Of a DNA stretch of 64,000 bases, positions 48,134 to 56,201 are shown piece after piece. Origin of the DNA: Pseudomonas extremaustralis (GTDB lineage: Bacteria > Pseudomonadota > Gammaproteobacteria > Pseudomonadales > Pseudomonadaceae); contig NZ_LT629689.1 in NCBI RefSeq assembly GCF_900102035.1, positions 2,960,001 through 3,024,000 of the forward strand. The letters run 5' to 3'. A model generated the notes under the pieces. It was given only the letters and a program-made list of their open reading frames with translations, did no database searches and was not told the DNA's origin. The stretch's first letter is position 1. Each line of letters starts with the position of its first letter. A program made the position numbers and the translations under genes.

Positions 48134-48203
48134 AGAACCTCCTGGATTGCCAGGATGGCGGAGATCAAATCAGCTTAGCAGCGCCCCGGGGAATTCGACT
48201 GAC

Positions 48204-49121
48204 TTAGCTCTCGGACTTCACCCCCACTTCATTGCTGATGCCATGGGGAACATGCCCGGTGGCCACCACGTCCCTGGCTTTCTCGCAATGACCGGCCTGG
48301 TCATCGAAAAACACATCGGCAGCGAACGCCTCCAGGAACGCGGATTTTTCCAGGCCACCGAGGAACAATGACTCGTCCAGGCGAATATCCCACTCACGCA
48401 GGGTTCGAATGACCCGCTCATGGGACGGCGCCGAACGGGCAGTGACCAACGCGGTGCGGATCGGGCAGGCCTCGTCCGCAAACTCGCGCTGCAACAAGTT
48501 GAGAGCCGCCAGAAACCCCTTGAACGGTCCACCGTGCAGAGGCTGGCGCGCCGACTCGCGCTCATTGGCCTGGAACGCCTCCAATCCGCCGGCTTGATAC
48601 ACACGTTCCGACTCATCGGAAAACAGTACCGCGTCGCCGTCAAAGGCAATCCGCAGTTCATCGCTGGAGGCGCGACGCGGACCGCCCGACAGAATCGTCG
48701 CTGCGGCGAAACCGGCATCGAGTGCGCTGCGCACATCTTCGGCGTGGGTGGAGAGAAACAGATGACAGCCAAAAGCGGCCAAATAAGGATAAGGACTGCG
48801 CCCGCCGACAAAGGCGGCGCGGGAAATGTCCAGACCGTAATGCTGGATCGAGTTGAACACACGCAGGCCCGTGTCGGCACTGTTGCGCGATACCAGCACC
48901 ACTTCGACCCGGGCACGGCCCAGGCTGGCATTGAGGCTCAACAGCTTCTTGACCAGCGGGAAGGCATCGCCGGGCTCAAGGATTTCTTCTTCATGCTCGA
49001 TTTGATATTTGCGGTAGGCCTCGACCCCTTGGGCCAGGTAGACCTTGTGGCTGTCGCTCAGATCGAACAGTGCTCGCGATGAAATCGCCAGCACCAGTTT
49101 ATCGCCCAATCCTTTAACCAT
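48204..49121 (-). CDS. Cytosolic 5'-nucleotidase (cN-I type)
   Basis: 305 aa of the bacterial 5'-nucleotidase family related to eukaryotic NT5C1. Motifs: LVLAISSRALFDLSDSH at the start (the usual HAD Asp position reads S-R-A-L-F-D), VVLVSRNSADTG, RIAFDGDAVLFSDESERV with the two aspartates, and DVFFDDQAGHCEKA. It hydrolyses nucleoside monophosphates; substrate preference is unknown. Confidence 0.87.
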   Translation of the reverse strand: MVKGLGDKLVLAISSRALFDLSDSHKVYLAQGVEAYRKYQIEHEEEILEPGDAFPLVKKLLSLNASLGRARVEVVLVSRNSADTGLRVFNSIQHYGLDISRAAFVGGRSPYPYLAAFGCHLFLSTHAEDVRSALDAGFAAATILSGGPRRASSDELRIAFDGDAVLFSDESERVYQAGGLEAFQANERESARQPLHGGPFKGFLAALNLLQREFADEACPIRTALVTARSAPSHERVIRTLREWDIRLDESLFLGGLEKSAFLEAFAADVFFDDQAGHCEKARDVVATGHVPHGISNEVGVKSES

Positions 49122-49136
49122 GATGCTCCCCTCGAC

Positions 49137-50090
49137 TCAGCGGTTATGCCGATCAATAAAACTCAAGGCCTGGTACAGCGCCTGAATCCGCGGCAACTCG
49201 CAACCGGCGGCCTTGGCGACGGCCAGTGGTCGCGCATAGATCGCCGCCAGTTCCAATGGGCGCTTGTGCACATGGTCGTGGTACATGCTCGGCAAATAGT
49301 CATCCATGGTTTCGGTGATAGTGAACATTTGCTCTGCGTAACTGGCGGGAATTTCATGCCCACATGCACGGGCGCCCTGCACGACTTCGGCCATCAGCGC
49401 CTGGATCAGTTCACGGCTGGATTCGTCCGCCATCATCGCTGTGGTACCGGCCCCCAATAGCACGGACAGGCCGTTATAGGGCACGTTCCACACCAGCTTG
49501 TGCCAGCGGGCCTGATGCACGTTGGCCATGGCCTGGGACTCGATGCCGGCCTGATGAAACAATGCGGCTCCGGCTTCGACGATGGCCTGCTGGCGAGCTG
49601 GGTCGTTGGCCGCCGTTCCGCTGTGGTAACCCAGGTTGACCCGACCTAACGCCTGATGCTCGACGACGCCAGGCGCGGCGCGGTGCACGCCGATGTAGCA
49701 CAGCCCACCGAGCAGATGCAGCGACGCTGGCAAGTGTTCGCGCAAACTGTCTTCCACATCCAGGCCGTTTTGCAACAGGACGATTTTGGCATCCGGCGCC
49801 GCGACCTGGGCGAGGGTCGGAGCCAACTCGACATTGCCCGTGGACTTGGTGCCCACCAGCAGCCAGTCGCAAGGCGGTATATCGGCGGCGCGGGCGTAAG
49901 CCTGCACCGGATGCAGGTGCAAGCTGCCATGCACGCTGCTGTTGACGTGCAGACCCCGCTCGCGGACTGCCGCATATTCGCTGCGCAACAGAAAGTGCAC
50001 ATCGAACCCGGCGCGCGCCAGCATCAGGCCGTAGAAACCGCCGATGGCGCCGGTGCCGATGATGCCAATGCGTGGCGATTGTGCTGTCAT
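49137..50090 (-). CDS. Putative 2-dehydropantoate 2-reductase (PanE/ApbA family)
   Basis: 317 aa NADP-dependent reductase of the ketopantoate reductase fold. Dinucleotide site GIIGTGAIGGFYG at residues 8-20; ARWHKLVWNVPYNGLSVLLG carries the catalytic lysine; the C-terminal helix motif DHVHKRPLELAAI. Pseudomonads carry several paralogues, so this need not be the pantothenate-pathway enzyme. Start overlaps the thioredoxin-like stop by 4 bases. Confidence 0.87.
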   Translation of the reverse strand: MTAQSPRIGIIGTGAIGGFYGLMLARAGFDVHFLLRSEYAAVRERGLHVNSSVHGSLHLHPVQAYARAADIPPCDWLLVGTKSTGNVELAPTLAQVAAPDAKIVLLQNGLDVEDSLREHLPASLHLLGGLCYIGVHRAAPGVVEHQALGRVNLGYHSGTAANDPARQQAIVEAGAALFHQAGIESQAMANVHQARWHKLVWNVPYNGLSVLLGAGTTAMMADESSRELIQALMAEVVQGARACGHEIPASYAEQMFTITETMDDYLPSMYHDHVHKRPLELAAIYARPLAVAKAAGCELPRIQALYQALSFIDRHNR

Positions 50091-50422
50091 GGCAAGTCCT
50101 CTGGAGTGCGGGCGAGCGCTTGATTGATCGCGTCGGTAAGGTCAGAAAGCGTAAGACGTGTCTGTATTTGCCCGAGGAATTGACCCTCGCACACCACGAA
50201 CAGCGCCGGCAAATGAAAGATCTGGTAGCGTTCGACCGCGCCGCCATTGTGCCCGGCATCCACCCAACACAAGCGATCCACCGGCAAGCGCCAGCCCGGC
50301 AACTGCTGGCGGGCCCAACGGCAACCGGAACAACCGACGCTGGTGAACACGACCAGCGAAATGCCTGGTAAAGCCAGCAATTGCTGGTCAATATCCAGAT
50401 CGGTCAATTCCAATTCCTTCAC
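50087..50422 (-). CDS. Thioredoxin-like protein
   Basis: 111 aa from the GTG reading VKELELTDLDID. A thioredoxin fold with redox site CSGC in VVFTSVGCSGCRWARQQLP and the cis-Pro loop FHLPALFVVCEGQF. The longer frame from ATG at 50473 (128 aa) would make this gene start on the very bases where the divergent PilZ gene starts, so I prefer the shorter form; neither start has a strong ribosome site. Coupled with the PanE-like gene. Confidence 0.75.
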   Translation of the reverse strand: MKELELTDLDIDQQLLALPGISLVVFTSVGCSGCRWARQQLPGWRLPVDRLCWVDAGHNGGAVERYQIFHLPALFVVCEGQFLGQIQTRLTLSDLTDAINQALARTPEDLP

Positions 50423-50471
50423 TATACTGCTGCCACCGCCGTCAACTGGACGGTGCTCGGAGTCCGTGTAC

Positions 50472-50906
50472 ATGGGTCGTTTTTTACCTCACCCTGATGA
50501 TGTCGCTGTCGAGTTAATCCAACGCCCCTCTCCTGCCATACCCCGCCAACGCCTGCACACTATCGGCCTGGGCGGCATCGCCTGCAATTGGCCGCGCGCC
50601 TGGCGCCAGGGTACGGCCGTGGATCTGCACATCCCGTCCCTGGGCGCCAGCGCCCGTTACCCTGGGTATGTGGCATGGTGCCGCAAGGTGGAAAACGGCT
50701 ATCGCATTGGCATCTCGTTTACCGATGAGCATGCCCTGTTCGGGGCACGTATGGGTGAGCAAGCATGCCGGATGGAGCGCTATTGCCGCCAGCACGAAGA
50801 CGCCGCCCCGACTCCCGAGCAACTCGAAACCCTTGCCCGTGAGTGGGTGGCGCGCCATGCCGGTGAGTTCTCCCATGAGGCATTTGTACGGCCAGCACGG
50901 GATTAA
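50472..50906 (+). CDS. PilZ-domain protein
   Basis: 144 aa. The central region GGIACNWPRAWRQGTAVDLHIPSL and the following GYVAWCRKVENGYRIGISF show the PilZ beta-barrel pattern (xCxxxPxxxxxGxxVxLxI and GxVxWxxxxxxGxxxGIxF). The usual N-terminal RxxxR c-di-GMP motif is only loosely present (RPSPAIPRQRLHTIGLGG), so c-di-GMP binding is not certain. A TATACT box lies at 50423-50428. Confidence 0.82.
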   Translation: MGRFLPHPDDVAVELIQRPSPAIPRQRLHTIGLGGIACNWPRAWRQGTAVDLHIPSLGASARYPGYVAWCRKVENGYRIGISFTDEHALFGARMGEQACRMERYCRQHEDAAPTPEQLETLAREWVARHAGEFSHEAFVRPARD

Positions 50907-51036
50907 AGCGGGCTTTGCCCATTGTCGCGGGCCCGTGTTACGCGCTAAGGTTCCTCCCCCCTGCATTCAAATCATGCTGTGCCCGCCGCACGGGGATGGC
51001 AGGCGGCCGGCACCCGTGACCCTGGCGAGTAACACG

Positions 51037-52113
51037 ATGGCTGATTTACCGATCAATGACCTTAACGTCGAATCCAACGAGACCCTGATCACACCCGATC
51101 AGCTCAAGCGCGAAATCCCTCTGAGCGACGCTGCCCTGCAGACCGTCACCAAGGGTCGCGAAGTCATCCGTAACATTCTCGACGGCACCGACCACCGCCT
51201 CTTCGTCGTCATCGGGCCATGCTCGATCCACGACCTCAAGGCTGCCCACGAATACGCCGAGCGCCTCAAGGCGCTGGCCGAAGAAGTGTCCGACACCTTG
51301 TACCTGGTGATGCGCGTCTATTTCGAGAAACCACGCACCACCGTCGGCTGGAAAGGTTTGATCAACGACCCGTACCTGGACGACTCGTTCAAGATCCAGG
51401 ATGGTTTGCACATCGGTCGCAAATTGCTGCTGGACCTGGCCGAAATGGGCCTGCCCACCGCCACCGAAGCCCTCGACCCGATCTCTCCGCAGTACCTGCA
51501 GGACCTGATCAGTTGGTCGGCCATCGGCGCACGGACCACCGAATCCCAGACTCACCGTGAGATGGCATCCGGCCTGTCTTCGGCCGTAGGCTTCAAGAAC
51601 GGCACCGATGGTGGCCTGACCGTGGCGATCAACGCGCTGCAATCGGTCTCCAGCCCTCATCGCTTCCTCGGCATCAACCAGGAAGGCGGCGTCTCCATCG
51701 TCACCACCAAAGGCAACGCCTACGGTCACGTGGTATTGCGCGGCGGTAACGGCAAGCCCAACTATGACTCGGTCAGCGTTGCGCTGTGCGAGCAGGCGCT
51801 GACCAAGGCCAAGATCAAGCCGAACATCATGGTCGACTGCAGCCATGCCAACTCCAACAAGGACCCGGCCCTGCAGCCGCTGGTCATGGAGAACGTCGCC
51901 AATCAGATCCTCGAAGGCAACCAGTCGATTATCGGCCTGATGGTCGAGAGCCACCTCAACTGGGGCTGCCAGGCGATTCCAAAGGACCTGTCCGACTTGA
52001 AGTACGGCGTGTCGATCACAGACGCCTGCATCGACTGGTCCACCACCGAAAACACCCTGCGCAGCATGCACGCCAAGCTCAAGGACGTATTGCCTAAACG
52101 CAAACGCACCTGA
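51037..52113 (+). CDS. aroF: Class I 3-deoxy-7-phosphoheptulonate (DAHP) synthase
   Basis: 358 aa, AroFGH type. Motifs: FVVIGPCSIHD (metal cysteine), LVMRVYFEKPRTTVGWKGLINDP (PEP-binding), ATEALDPISPQYLQDLISWSAIGARTTESQ, GFKNGTDG, MVDCSHANSNKD (metal histidine and PEP site). It is feedback-inhibited by an aromatic amino acid in relatives (Tyr- or Phe-type cannot be distinguished safely). A class II isozyme lies at 36.9 kb. Confidence 0.95.
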   Translation: MADLPINDLNVESNETLITPDQLKREIPLSDAALQTVTKGREVIRNILDGTDHRLFVVIGPCSIHDLKAAHEYAERLKALAEEVSDTLYLVMRVYFEKPRTTVGWKGLINDPYLDDSFKIQDGLHIGRKLLLDLAEMGLPTATEALDPISPQYLQDLISWSAIGARTTESQTHREMASGLSSAVGFKNGTDGGLTVAINALQSVSSPHRFLGINQEGGVSIVTTKGNAYGHVVLRGGNGKPNYDSVSVALCEQALTKAKIKPNIMVDCSHANSNKDPALQPLVMENVANQILEGNQSIIGLMVESHLNWGCQAIPKDLSDLKYGVSITDACIDWSTTENTLRSMHAKLKDVLPKRKRT

Positions 52114-52130
52114 CCCTTGTCTGCGCACAC

Positions 52131-52159
52131 AAAAACGCCGGGCTAAGCCCGGCGTTTTT
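52131..52159 (+). terminator. Terminator after the class I DAHP synthase gene
   Basis: A5, arms CGCCGGGC and GCCCGGCG around TAA, then T5; it can act for both convergent genes. Confidence 0.92.
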
Positions 52160-52177
52160 CATGTTGCTGTTCATGCC

Positions 52178-52459
52178 CTACAGCTTTGCAGCATGGCGCT
52201 GGTGGCGCTCCATGTAGCGTTCGACGTAAGAGCACGACGGGATCACCGTGTAACCGGCCTCCTCAGCGAACTTCAAGGCTTCCTCGGTCAATGCCGCCGC
52301 AATACCACGGCCTCGCAGCGCGTTGGGCACGAAGGTCCGATAGATGTCCAAGGTCTGTTTCCCGAGGTCCATATAGGTCAGGTAGGCACGATGACCGTCC
52401 ACATTGGTCTCGAACTGATGACCAGCCTGGTCATGGTGGATGGACAACGCCTCGCTCAT
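52178..52459 (-). CDS. Small GNAT acetyltransferase (YjdJ-type)
   Basis: 93 aa mini-GNAT (PF14542-like). Motifs: HRAYLTYMDLGKQTLDIYRTFVP, acetyl-CoA loop NALRGRGIAAALTEEAL, and ending IPSCSYVERYMERHQRH with the conserved C..V..Y....H. Start MSEALSIHHDQ has AGGAG upstream; longer frames run into the promoter region. Substrate unknown. Confidence 0.9.
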   Translation of the reverse strand: MSEALSIHHDQAGHQFETNVDGHRAYLTYMDLGKQTLDIYRTFVPNALRGRGIAAALTEEALKFAEEAGYTVIPSCSYVERYMERHQRHAAKL

Positions 52460-53069
52460 CACTACTCCTCGCGGGTCTTGAATTACGACCCCTACCTTAC
52501 CGATGTTTTTCCGGCGAAGGAACATCTACGCCACCCCGTGCCGGTTTCGACAACGAGAAAACCCTGAGCGCTCACAACCAGCACGTAGAGAATAGTAGGC
52601 AGCAATCCTGAAATTGCTCAAGACGCACTCGTCATCCCTGTGGCTGGCGGATATAGAAATGGCCTCGATCAATCGCGACCGAAAGCCTGAACATTGCCGG
52701 CAGTTGAAGCTTGAGACGAACAGGCGCTGTTAAAGTCACCTCTACATGCGCAAAAGATACAGGGTTTGGCAAAGTCAACCTGTACGAAAGTGCTAGCTTC
52801 GATATATAAATTTTCATCTATCTTCACGGCTTGACACATGCGGGCCGGCCCTCTCAGGCAGGCCCTCATGTTCAGCTGACGGAAAAAAATTGAACACTTT
52901 TTATACAATTCGGCAACGGATTAGCCAAAATAGATTCGCCACAGAATTTTTTTTTGCTTCTTGCGCTACGTCAGTTTACTTACTACAAGTAATGAGTAGT
53001 ATGTACGCCGGCTATTAGCTCACTCTGAGAAAGTAGCCATTTAATAGAAAGTCCTTGAAGGGGAACACG
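52460..53069. other. 610-base AT-rich gene-free region upstream of oprI
   Basis: The longest gene-free stretch in the window. GC falls well below the flanking genes from about 52740. It contains runs of A (near 52884) and T (52948-52956), several TATATAA/TTTATACAA boxes, and TTTACT-16-TAGTAT about 60-90 bases before the oprI start, a candidate promoter. Short minus-strand frames here look accidental. An AT-rich activating region is expected for this very strongly expressed gene; a small RNA cannot be excluded. Confidence 0.6.
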
Positions 53070-53321
53070 ATGAACAACGTTCTGAAATTCTCTGCTCTGG
53101 CTCTGGCCGCAGTTCTGGCTACCGGTTGCAGCAGCGTCTCCAAAGAAACCGAAGCTCGTCTGACTGCAACTGAAGACGCAGCAGCTCGCTCCCAGGCTCG
53201 TGCAGACGAAGCCTACAGCAAAGCTGATGCTGCTCTGGCTGCTGCTCAAAAAGCACAACAGACTGCTGATGAAGCTAACGAGCGTGCTCTGCGTATGCTT
53301 GAAAAAGCTAGCCGCAAGTAA
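53070..53321 (+). CDS. oprI: Major outer-membrane lipoprotein OprI (Lpp homologue)
   Basis: 83 aa. Signal peptide with lipobox ATGC (lipidated C20), a single alanine-rich trimeric coiled coil with heptads through residues 25-78, and a C-terminal lysine (K83 of ASRK) that can be linked to meso-diaminopimelate of peptidoglycan. Codon use is highly biased (GCT, CGT, AAA), as expected for a very abundant protein. AAGGGG precedes the start. An L,D-transpeptidase gene follows in convergent orientation. Confidence 0.97.
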   Translation: MNNVLKFSALALAAVLATGCSSVSKETEARLTATEDAAARSQARADEAYSKADAALAAAQKAQQTADEANERALRMLEKASRK

Positions 53322-53342
53322 TAGTCCTTCGGGGTTGTTACC

Positions 53343-53372
53343 AAGCCGACCCATTCTTGGGTCGGCTTTTTT
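53343..53372 (+). terminator. oprI terminator
   Basis: AAGCCGACCCA and TGGGTCGGCTT arms around TTCT, followed by T4-T6. Typical strong terminator of a highly expressed gene. Confidence 0.93.
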
Positions 53373-53390
53373 ATTGCCCGAAATTCATGC

Positions 53391-53500
53391 GCTCCCACCT
53401 GCGGGAGCAAGCTTGCCCGCGAAGATCGTCAACGATGACGCGGGATTCCTGAATTGATACGGTGCCCTGACTTTCGTCTCGAGCAAGCTCGCATCTACTG
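53391..53500. repeat. Degenerate paired REP element
   Basis: TGCGGGAGCAAGCTTGCCCGCGAAGATCG at the left and a weaker TCTCGAGCAAGCTCGCATCTACTG at the right, inverted relative to one another. It lies between the oprI terminator and the stop of the L,D-transpeptidase gene. Confidence 0.65.
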
Positions 53501-54460
53501 AAGGTCGAGTGGCGTACTCGATACCACGGATGCCGCACCCGGCACACCAATCTCGGTCGGCAGGCCATCTTCGGCGGCAACCACGTCACGCACCTGATCC
53601 CAGTTCACTCGCAGGTTGTTAGCCAGGTCTTCGCGCTTGAGCAAAGCGTTGATCACTGCCGTGTGCTTGTCGACCACGGACGGCGTGCCATCGTCGTTCA
53701 GGGGCGTATGCGCTTCGAGGTAGACCTTGCCGCCGCTTCTGCCGAATTTGTAGGCATCGTTGATAATCCGCACCGGCGTACCCACCGGCACCATGCTGGC
53801 CATTTCCAGCACGTTGTTGTTGAACATGCGGAAGCAACCGTGACTGGTGCGGGTGCCAATGCCGAACTTCATGTTGGAACCGTGGATCAGGTAACCCGGC
53901 GTACCCAGGGTGAACTTGAACGGGCCCAGGGGATTGTCCGGACCGGCCGGCACCACGTTGGGCAACGGATCGCCATTGGCGGCGTGCTCGGCCTTGATCG
54001 AGGCTGGCGGGGTCCAGGTGGGGTTCGGCGTCTTGGCGACAATGCTGGTATGGGCAATGGGCGAACCCCAACCTTCGCGACCGATCCCCAGCGGGAAGGT
54101 GTAGACCACGTTCTGGCCCTTGGGAAAATAGTAGAGCCGGTATTCCGCCAGGTTGATTACGATGCCTTCCCGAGGACCCGGTGGCAGGATGAAACGTGTC
54201 GGCAGCACGATCTCGGTACCCGCGCCCGGCAACCAGGCATCGATGCCCGGGTTGGCCGCGACCATCTCCGAATACCCCAGGTCATAGGTGGTGCCCAGGT
54301 CGGCAAAGGTGTCTTCGTACTTGGCCTTGATCACTTGGACCTGACCGACGATGTCTTCACCAGGCGGTGGCAAGGGCAGTTGCAAGGCAGCCGCAGAACC
54401 GGCCGCACACATGGCAGCGAGAGACAGGCAGCAGGTGACGACGGAAAGGCGCGACAGCAT
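53495..54460 (-). CDS. L,D-transpeptidase (YkuD; ErfK/YbiS group) with LysM-like domain
   Basis: 321 aa, exported (signal peptide to about residue 25). A LysM-like segment at ~36-90 (YEDTFADLGTTYDLGYSEMVAANPG) precedes the YkuD domain. The catalytic site is H193 (YLIHGSNMKFGIG) and SHGCFRM with H207 and C209. In E. coli, enzymes of this group attach Lpp to peptidoglycan. The position beside oprI suggests that this one anchors OprI; direct evidence is lacking. Confidence 0.93.
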   Translation of the reverse strand: MLSRLSVVTCCLSLAAMCAAGSAAALQLPLPPPGEDIVGQVQVIKAKYEDTFADLGTTYDLGYSEMVAANPGIDAWLPGAGTEIVLPTRFILPPGPREGIVINLAEYRLYYFPKGQNVVYTFPLGIGREGWGSPIAHTSIVAKTPNPTWTPPASIKAEHAANGDPLPNVVPAGPDNPLGPFKFTLGTPGYLIHGSNMKFGIGTRTSHGCFRMFNNNVLEMASMVPVGTPVRIINDAYKFGRSGGKVYLEAHTPLNDDGTPSVVDKHTAVINALLKREDLANNLRVNWDQVRDVVAAEDGLPTEIGVPGAASVVSSTPLDLQ

Positions 54461-54549
54461 CCGAAAAAATCCTTTGCAGAACGACGGGTAGTTAAAAAAT
54501 CGATTGTATACGTGAAGTGAGCGTCTAGCTGCAAGGTTGTCGCAGCCGG

Positions 54550-54843
54550 CTACAGCTCAAAACGCAGCTCCGGCCAGATCGGCGGCGTACCGCGCTTCTG
54601 CGACTCGAGAATCGCCCGGCACAAGGGGCACAGGCGCTGGTCCTGGAAGATCGAACGGTCGACCAACGACCAGCGCGGTTGCGCCGGCAGCAAAGTGCCA
54701 CACAGCGTGCGATCGATGGAGCCGCCCAGTTCCAATTGACGCGTTACCAGATGCACCCGCACTTCCTGGCAGGCGAACAGATCCAGCTGCTCGTCCGGCT
54801 CGATCAGTTGATAATTAAACAGGGACCAGGCAGGACGCGACAT
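54550..54843 (-). CDS. Conserved hypothetical protein with CPLC motif, 97 aa
   Basis: Starts MSRPAWSLFNYQLIEPD. Cysteines occur in LFACQEV, RTLCGTLL and RLCPLCRAILES, the last a CxxC knuckle that could bind zinc. No membrane segment. Family not recognised. It lies between the L,D-transpeptidase and tesA genes, all on the minus strand; I recall an unnamed gene at this place in P. aeruginosa. Confidence 0.75.
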   Translation of the reverse strand: MSRPAWSLFNYQLIEPDEQLDLFACQEVRVHLVTRQLELGGSIDRTLCGTLLPAQPRWSLVDRSIFQDQRLCPLCRAILESQKRGTPPIWPELRFEL

Positions 54844-54901
54844 CGAGGGCTCCAAATCGGGGGGGCGCCACCTTAGCCGAAAGCCTGCCGGTAGAAAAGC
54901 G

Positions 54902-55507
54902 TCACAGCAGCGGTTTTAGCGTCGGCCAGACATTTTCCAGCAACTTGCCCTGGGCGCCGACCGAAGGATGCAGTTGATCGGCCTGCATCAACTCCGGATT
55001 CCCACCCACGCCTTCAAGGAAAAACGGCACCAGCGGGACATTTTTTTCCTTGGCCAGCAGGCCATACACCTCAGTGAACGCTTTGGTGTATCGCGGGCCG
55101 TAATTGGGTGGCAACTGCATGCCCAGTAACAACACCTTGGCACCGCCGGCCCTGGACTGGTCAATCATCGACGCAAGATTTTGTTGCAATTGCGCGGGTG
55201 GCTGCCCGCGCAAGCCGTCGTTACCGCCCAGTTCGATCACCACCACATCCGGCTTATGGGCCGCAAGCGCCGCCGGCAGCCGTGCCAGGCCTCCGGCACT
55301 GGTGTCGCCACTGATAGAGGCGTTAACCACGTTATCGTCGAAACCTTCCTTCTTGAGCCGTTGCGCCAGCAAGGCCACCCACCCTTTGCTGGTATCCAGG
55401 CCGAAACCGGCACTGATACTATCGCCAACGATCAGGACTGTACCCGCCGCTGCGTTCTGGGCCATGCACATCAAGGCCAGGCCAGCACTCAAAAACCACA
55501 TTCGCAT
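54902..55507 (-). CDS. tesA: Acyl-CoA thioesterase I / lysophospholipase TesA
   Basis: 201 aa periplasmic GDSL/SGNH hydrolase. Signal peptide to about residue 21 ([13 protein letters not shown]). The catalytic residues are S30 ([10 protein letters not shown]), D177 and H180 (DQLHPS); the oxyanion Gly and Asn are in SGDTSAGG and GGNDGLRG. Start MRMWFLSAG by family length. The start is only 10 bases from that of divergent ybbA, matching the tesA-ybbA-ybbP layout of E. coli. Confidence 0.95.
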   Translation of the reverse strand: MRMWFLSAGLALMCMAQNAAAGTVLIVGDSISAGFGLDTSKGWVALLAQRLKKEGFDDNVVNASISGDTSAGGLARLPAALAAHKPDVVVIELGGNDGLRGQPPAQLQQNLASMIDQSRAGGAKVLLLGMQLPPNYGPRYTKAFTEVYGLLAKEKNVPLVPFFLEGVGGNPELMQADQLHPSVGAQGKLLENVWPTLKPLL

Positions 55508-55517
55508 CGGATTCTCC

Positions 55518-56201
55518 ATGGGCGCAAGCATTCTCACCGCGCGAAACCTTAGCAAAGTGGTTCCCAGCGCGGAAGGTGAACTGACTATCCTGCACGAACT
55601 GAACCTGGAACTGAACAAGGGCGACAGCCTGGCTATCGTCGGCAGCTCCGGCTCCGGTAAATCCACCCTCCTGGGTCTGCTGGCCGGCCTCGATCTTCCC
55701 AGCAGCGGCGAAGTCACGCTCGCCGGGCTTGCCCTGAGTACCCTTGACGAAGACCAACGGGCGCGCATCCGCGCCGAGCACGTAGGCTTCGTGTTCCAGT
55801 CCTTCCAACTACTCGACAGCCTCAACGCCCTGGAAAACGTCATGCTGCCGCTGGAGCTGGACGGTCGCAAAGACGCGCGCGAGCGTGCCAGGTACCTGCT
55901 CGAGCGTGTTGGCCTGGGCCAACGCCTGACCCACTCGCCGCGCCAACTCTCCGGGGGTGAGCAGCAACGGGTGGCGATTGCCCGCGCCTTCGCCGCCGAA
56001 CCTGACGTGCTGTTTGCCGACGAGCCCACCGGCAACCTCGACAGCCATACCGGCGAGCGCATCAGCGACCTGCTGTTCGAACTCAACAAAGAGAACGGCA
56101 CGACCCTGGTATTGGTCACTCACGACGAGCGCCTGGCCCACCGTTGCCGACGCCTGATCCGCCTTGAAGCCGGCCTGATGGTCGCGCCCCTGGAGCCTTG
56201 A
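55518..56201 (+). CDS. ybbA: ABC transporter ATP-binding protein YbbA
   Basis: 227 aa ATPase of the LolD/MacB group. Walker [11 protein letters not shown]-loop [18 protein letters not shown], signature [14 protein letters not shown], Walker [14 protein letters not shown]-loop [13 protein letters not shown]. Works with the large YbbP permease, whose start overlaps its stop. The system may act on membrane lipids or lipoproteins; the substrate is unknown. Confidence 0.94.
   Translation: MGASILTARNLSKVVPSAEGELTILHELNLELNKGDSLAIVGSSGSGKSTLLGLLAGLDLPSSGEVTLAGLALSTLDEDQRARIRAEHVGFVFQSFQLLDSLNALENVMLPLELDGRKDARERARYLLERVGLGQRLTHSPRQLSGGEQQRVAIARAFAAEPDVLFADEPTGNLDSHTGERISDLLFELNKENGTTLVLVTHDERLAHRCRRLIRLEAGLMVAPLEP

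Noticed and set aside
52632..52908. Short minus-strand frames of 61 and 79 codons upstream of oprI
   Set aside because: No good ribosome site, overlapping frames, no recognised family, and an AT-rich promoter-like context; more likely accidental.
55508..56119. In-frame upstream extension of tesA by about 200 codons
   Set aside because: It runs antisense through ybbA and would place the signal peptide in the middle of the protein; family length supports the start at 55507.
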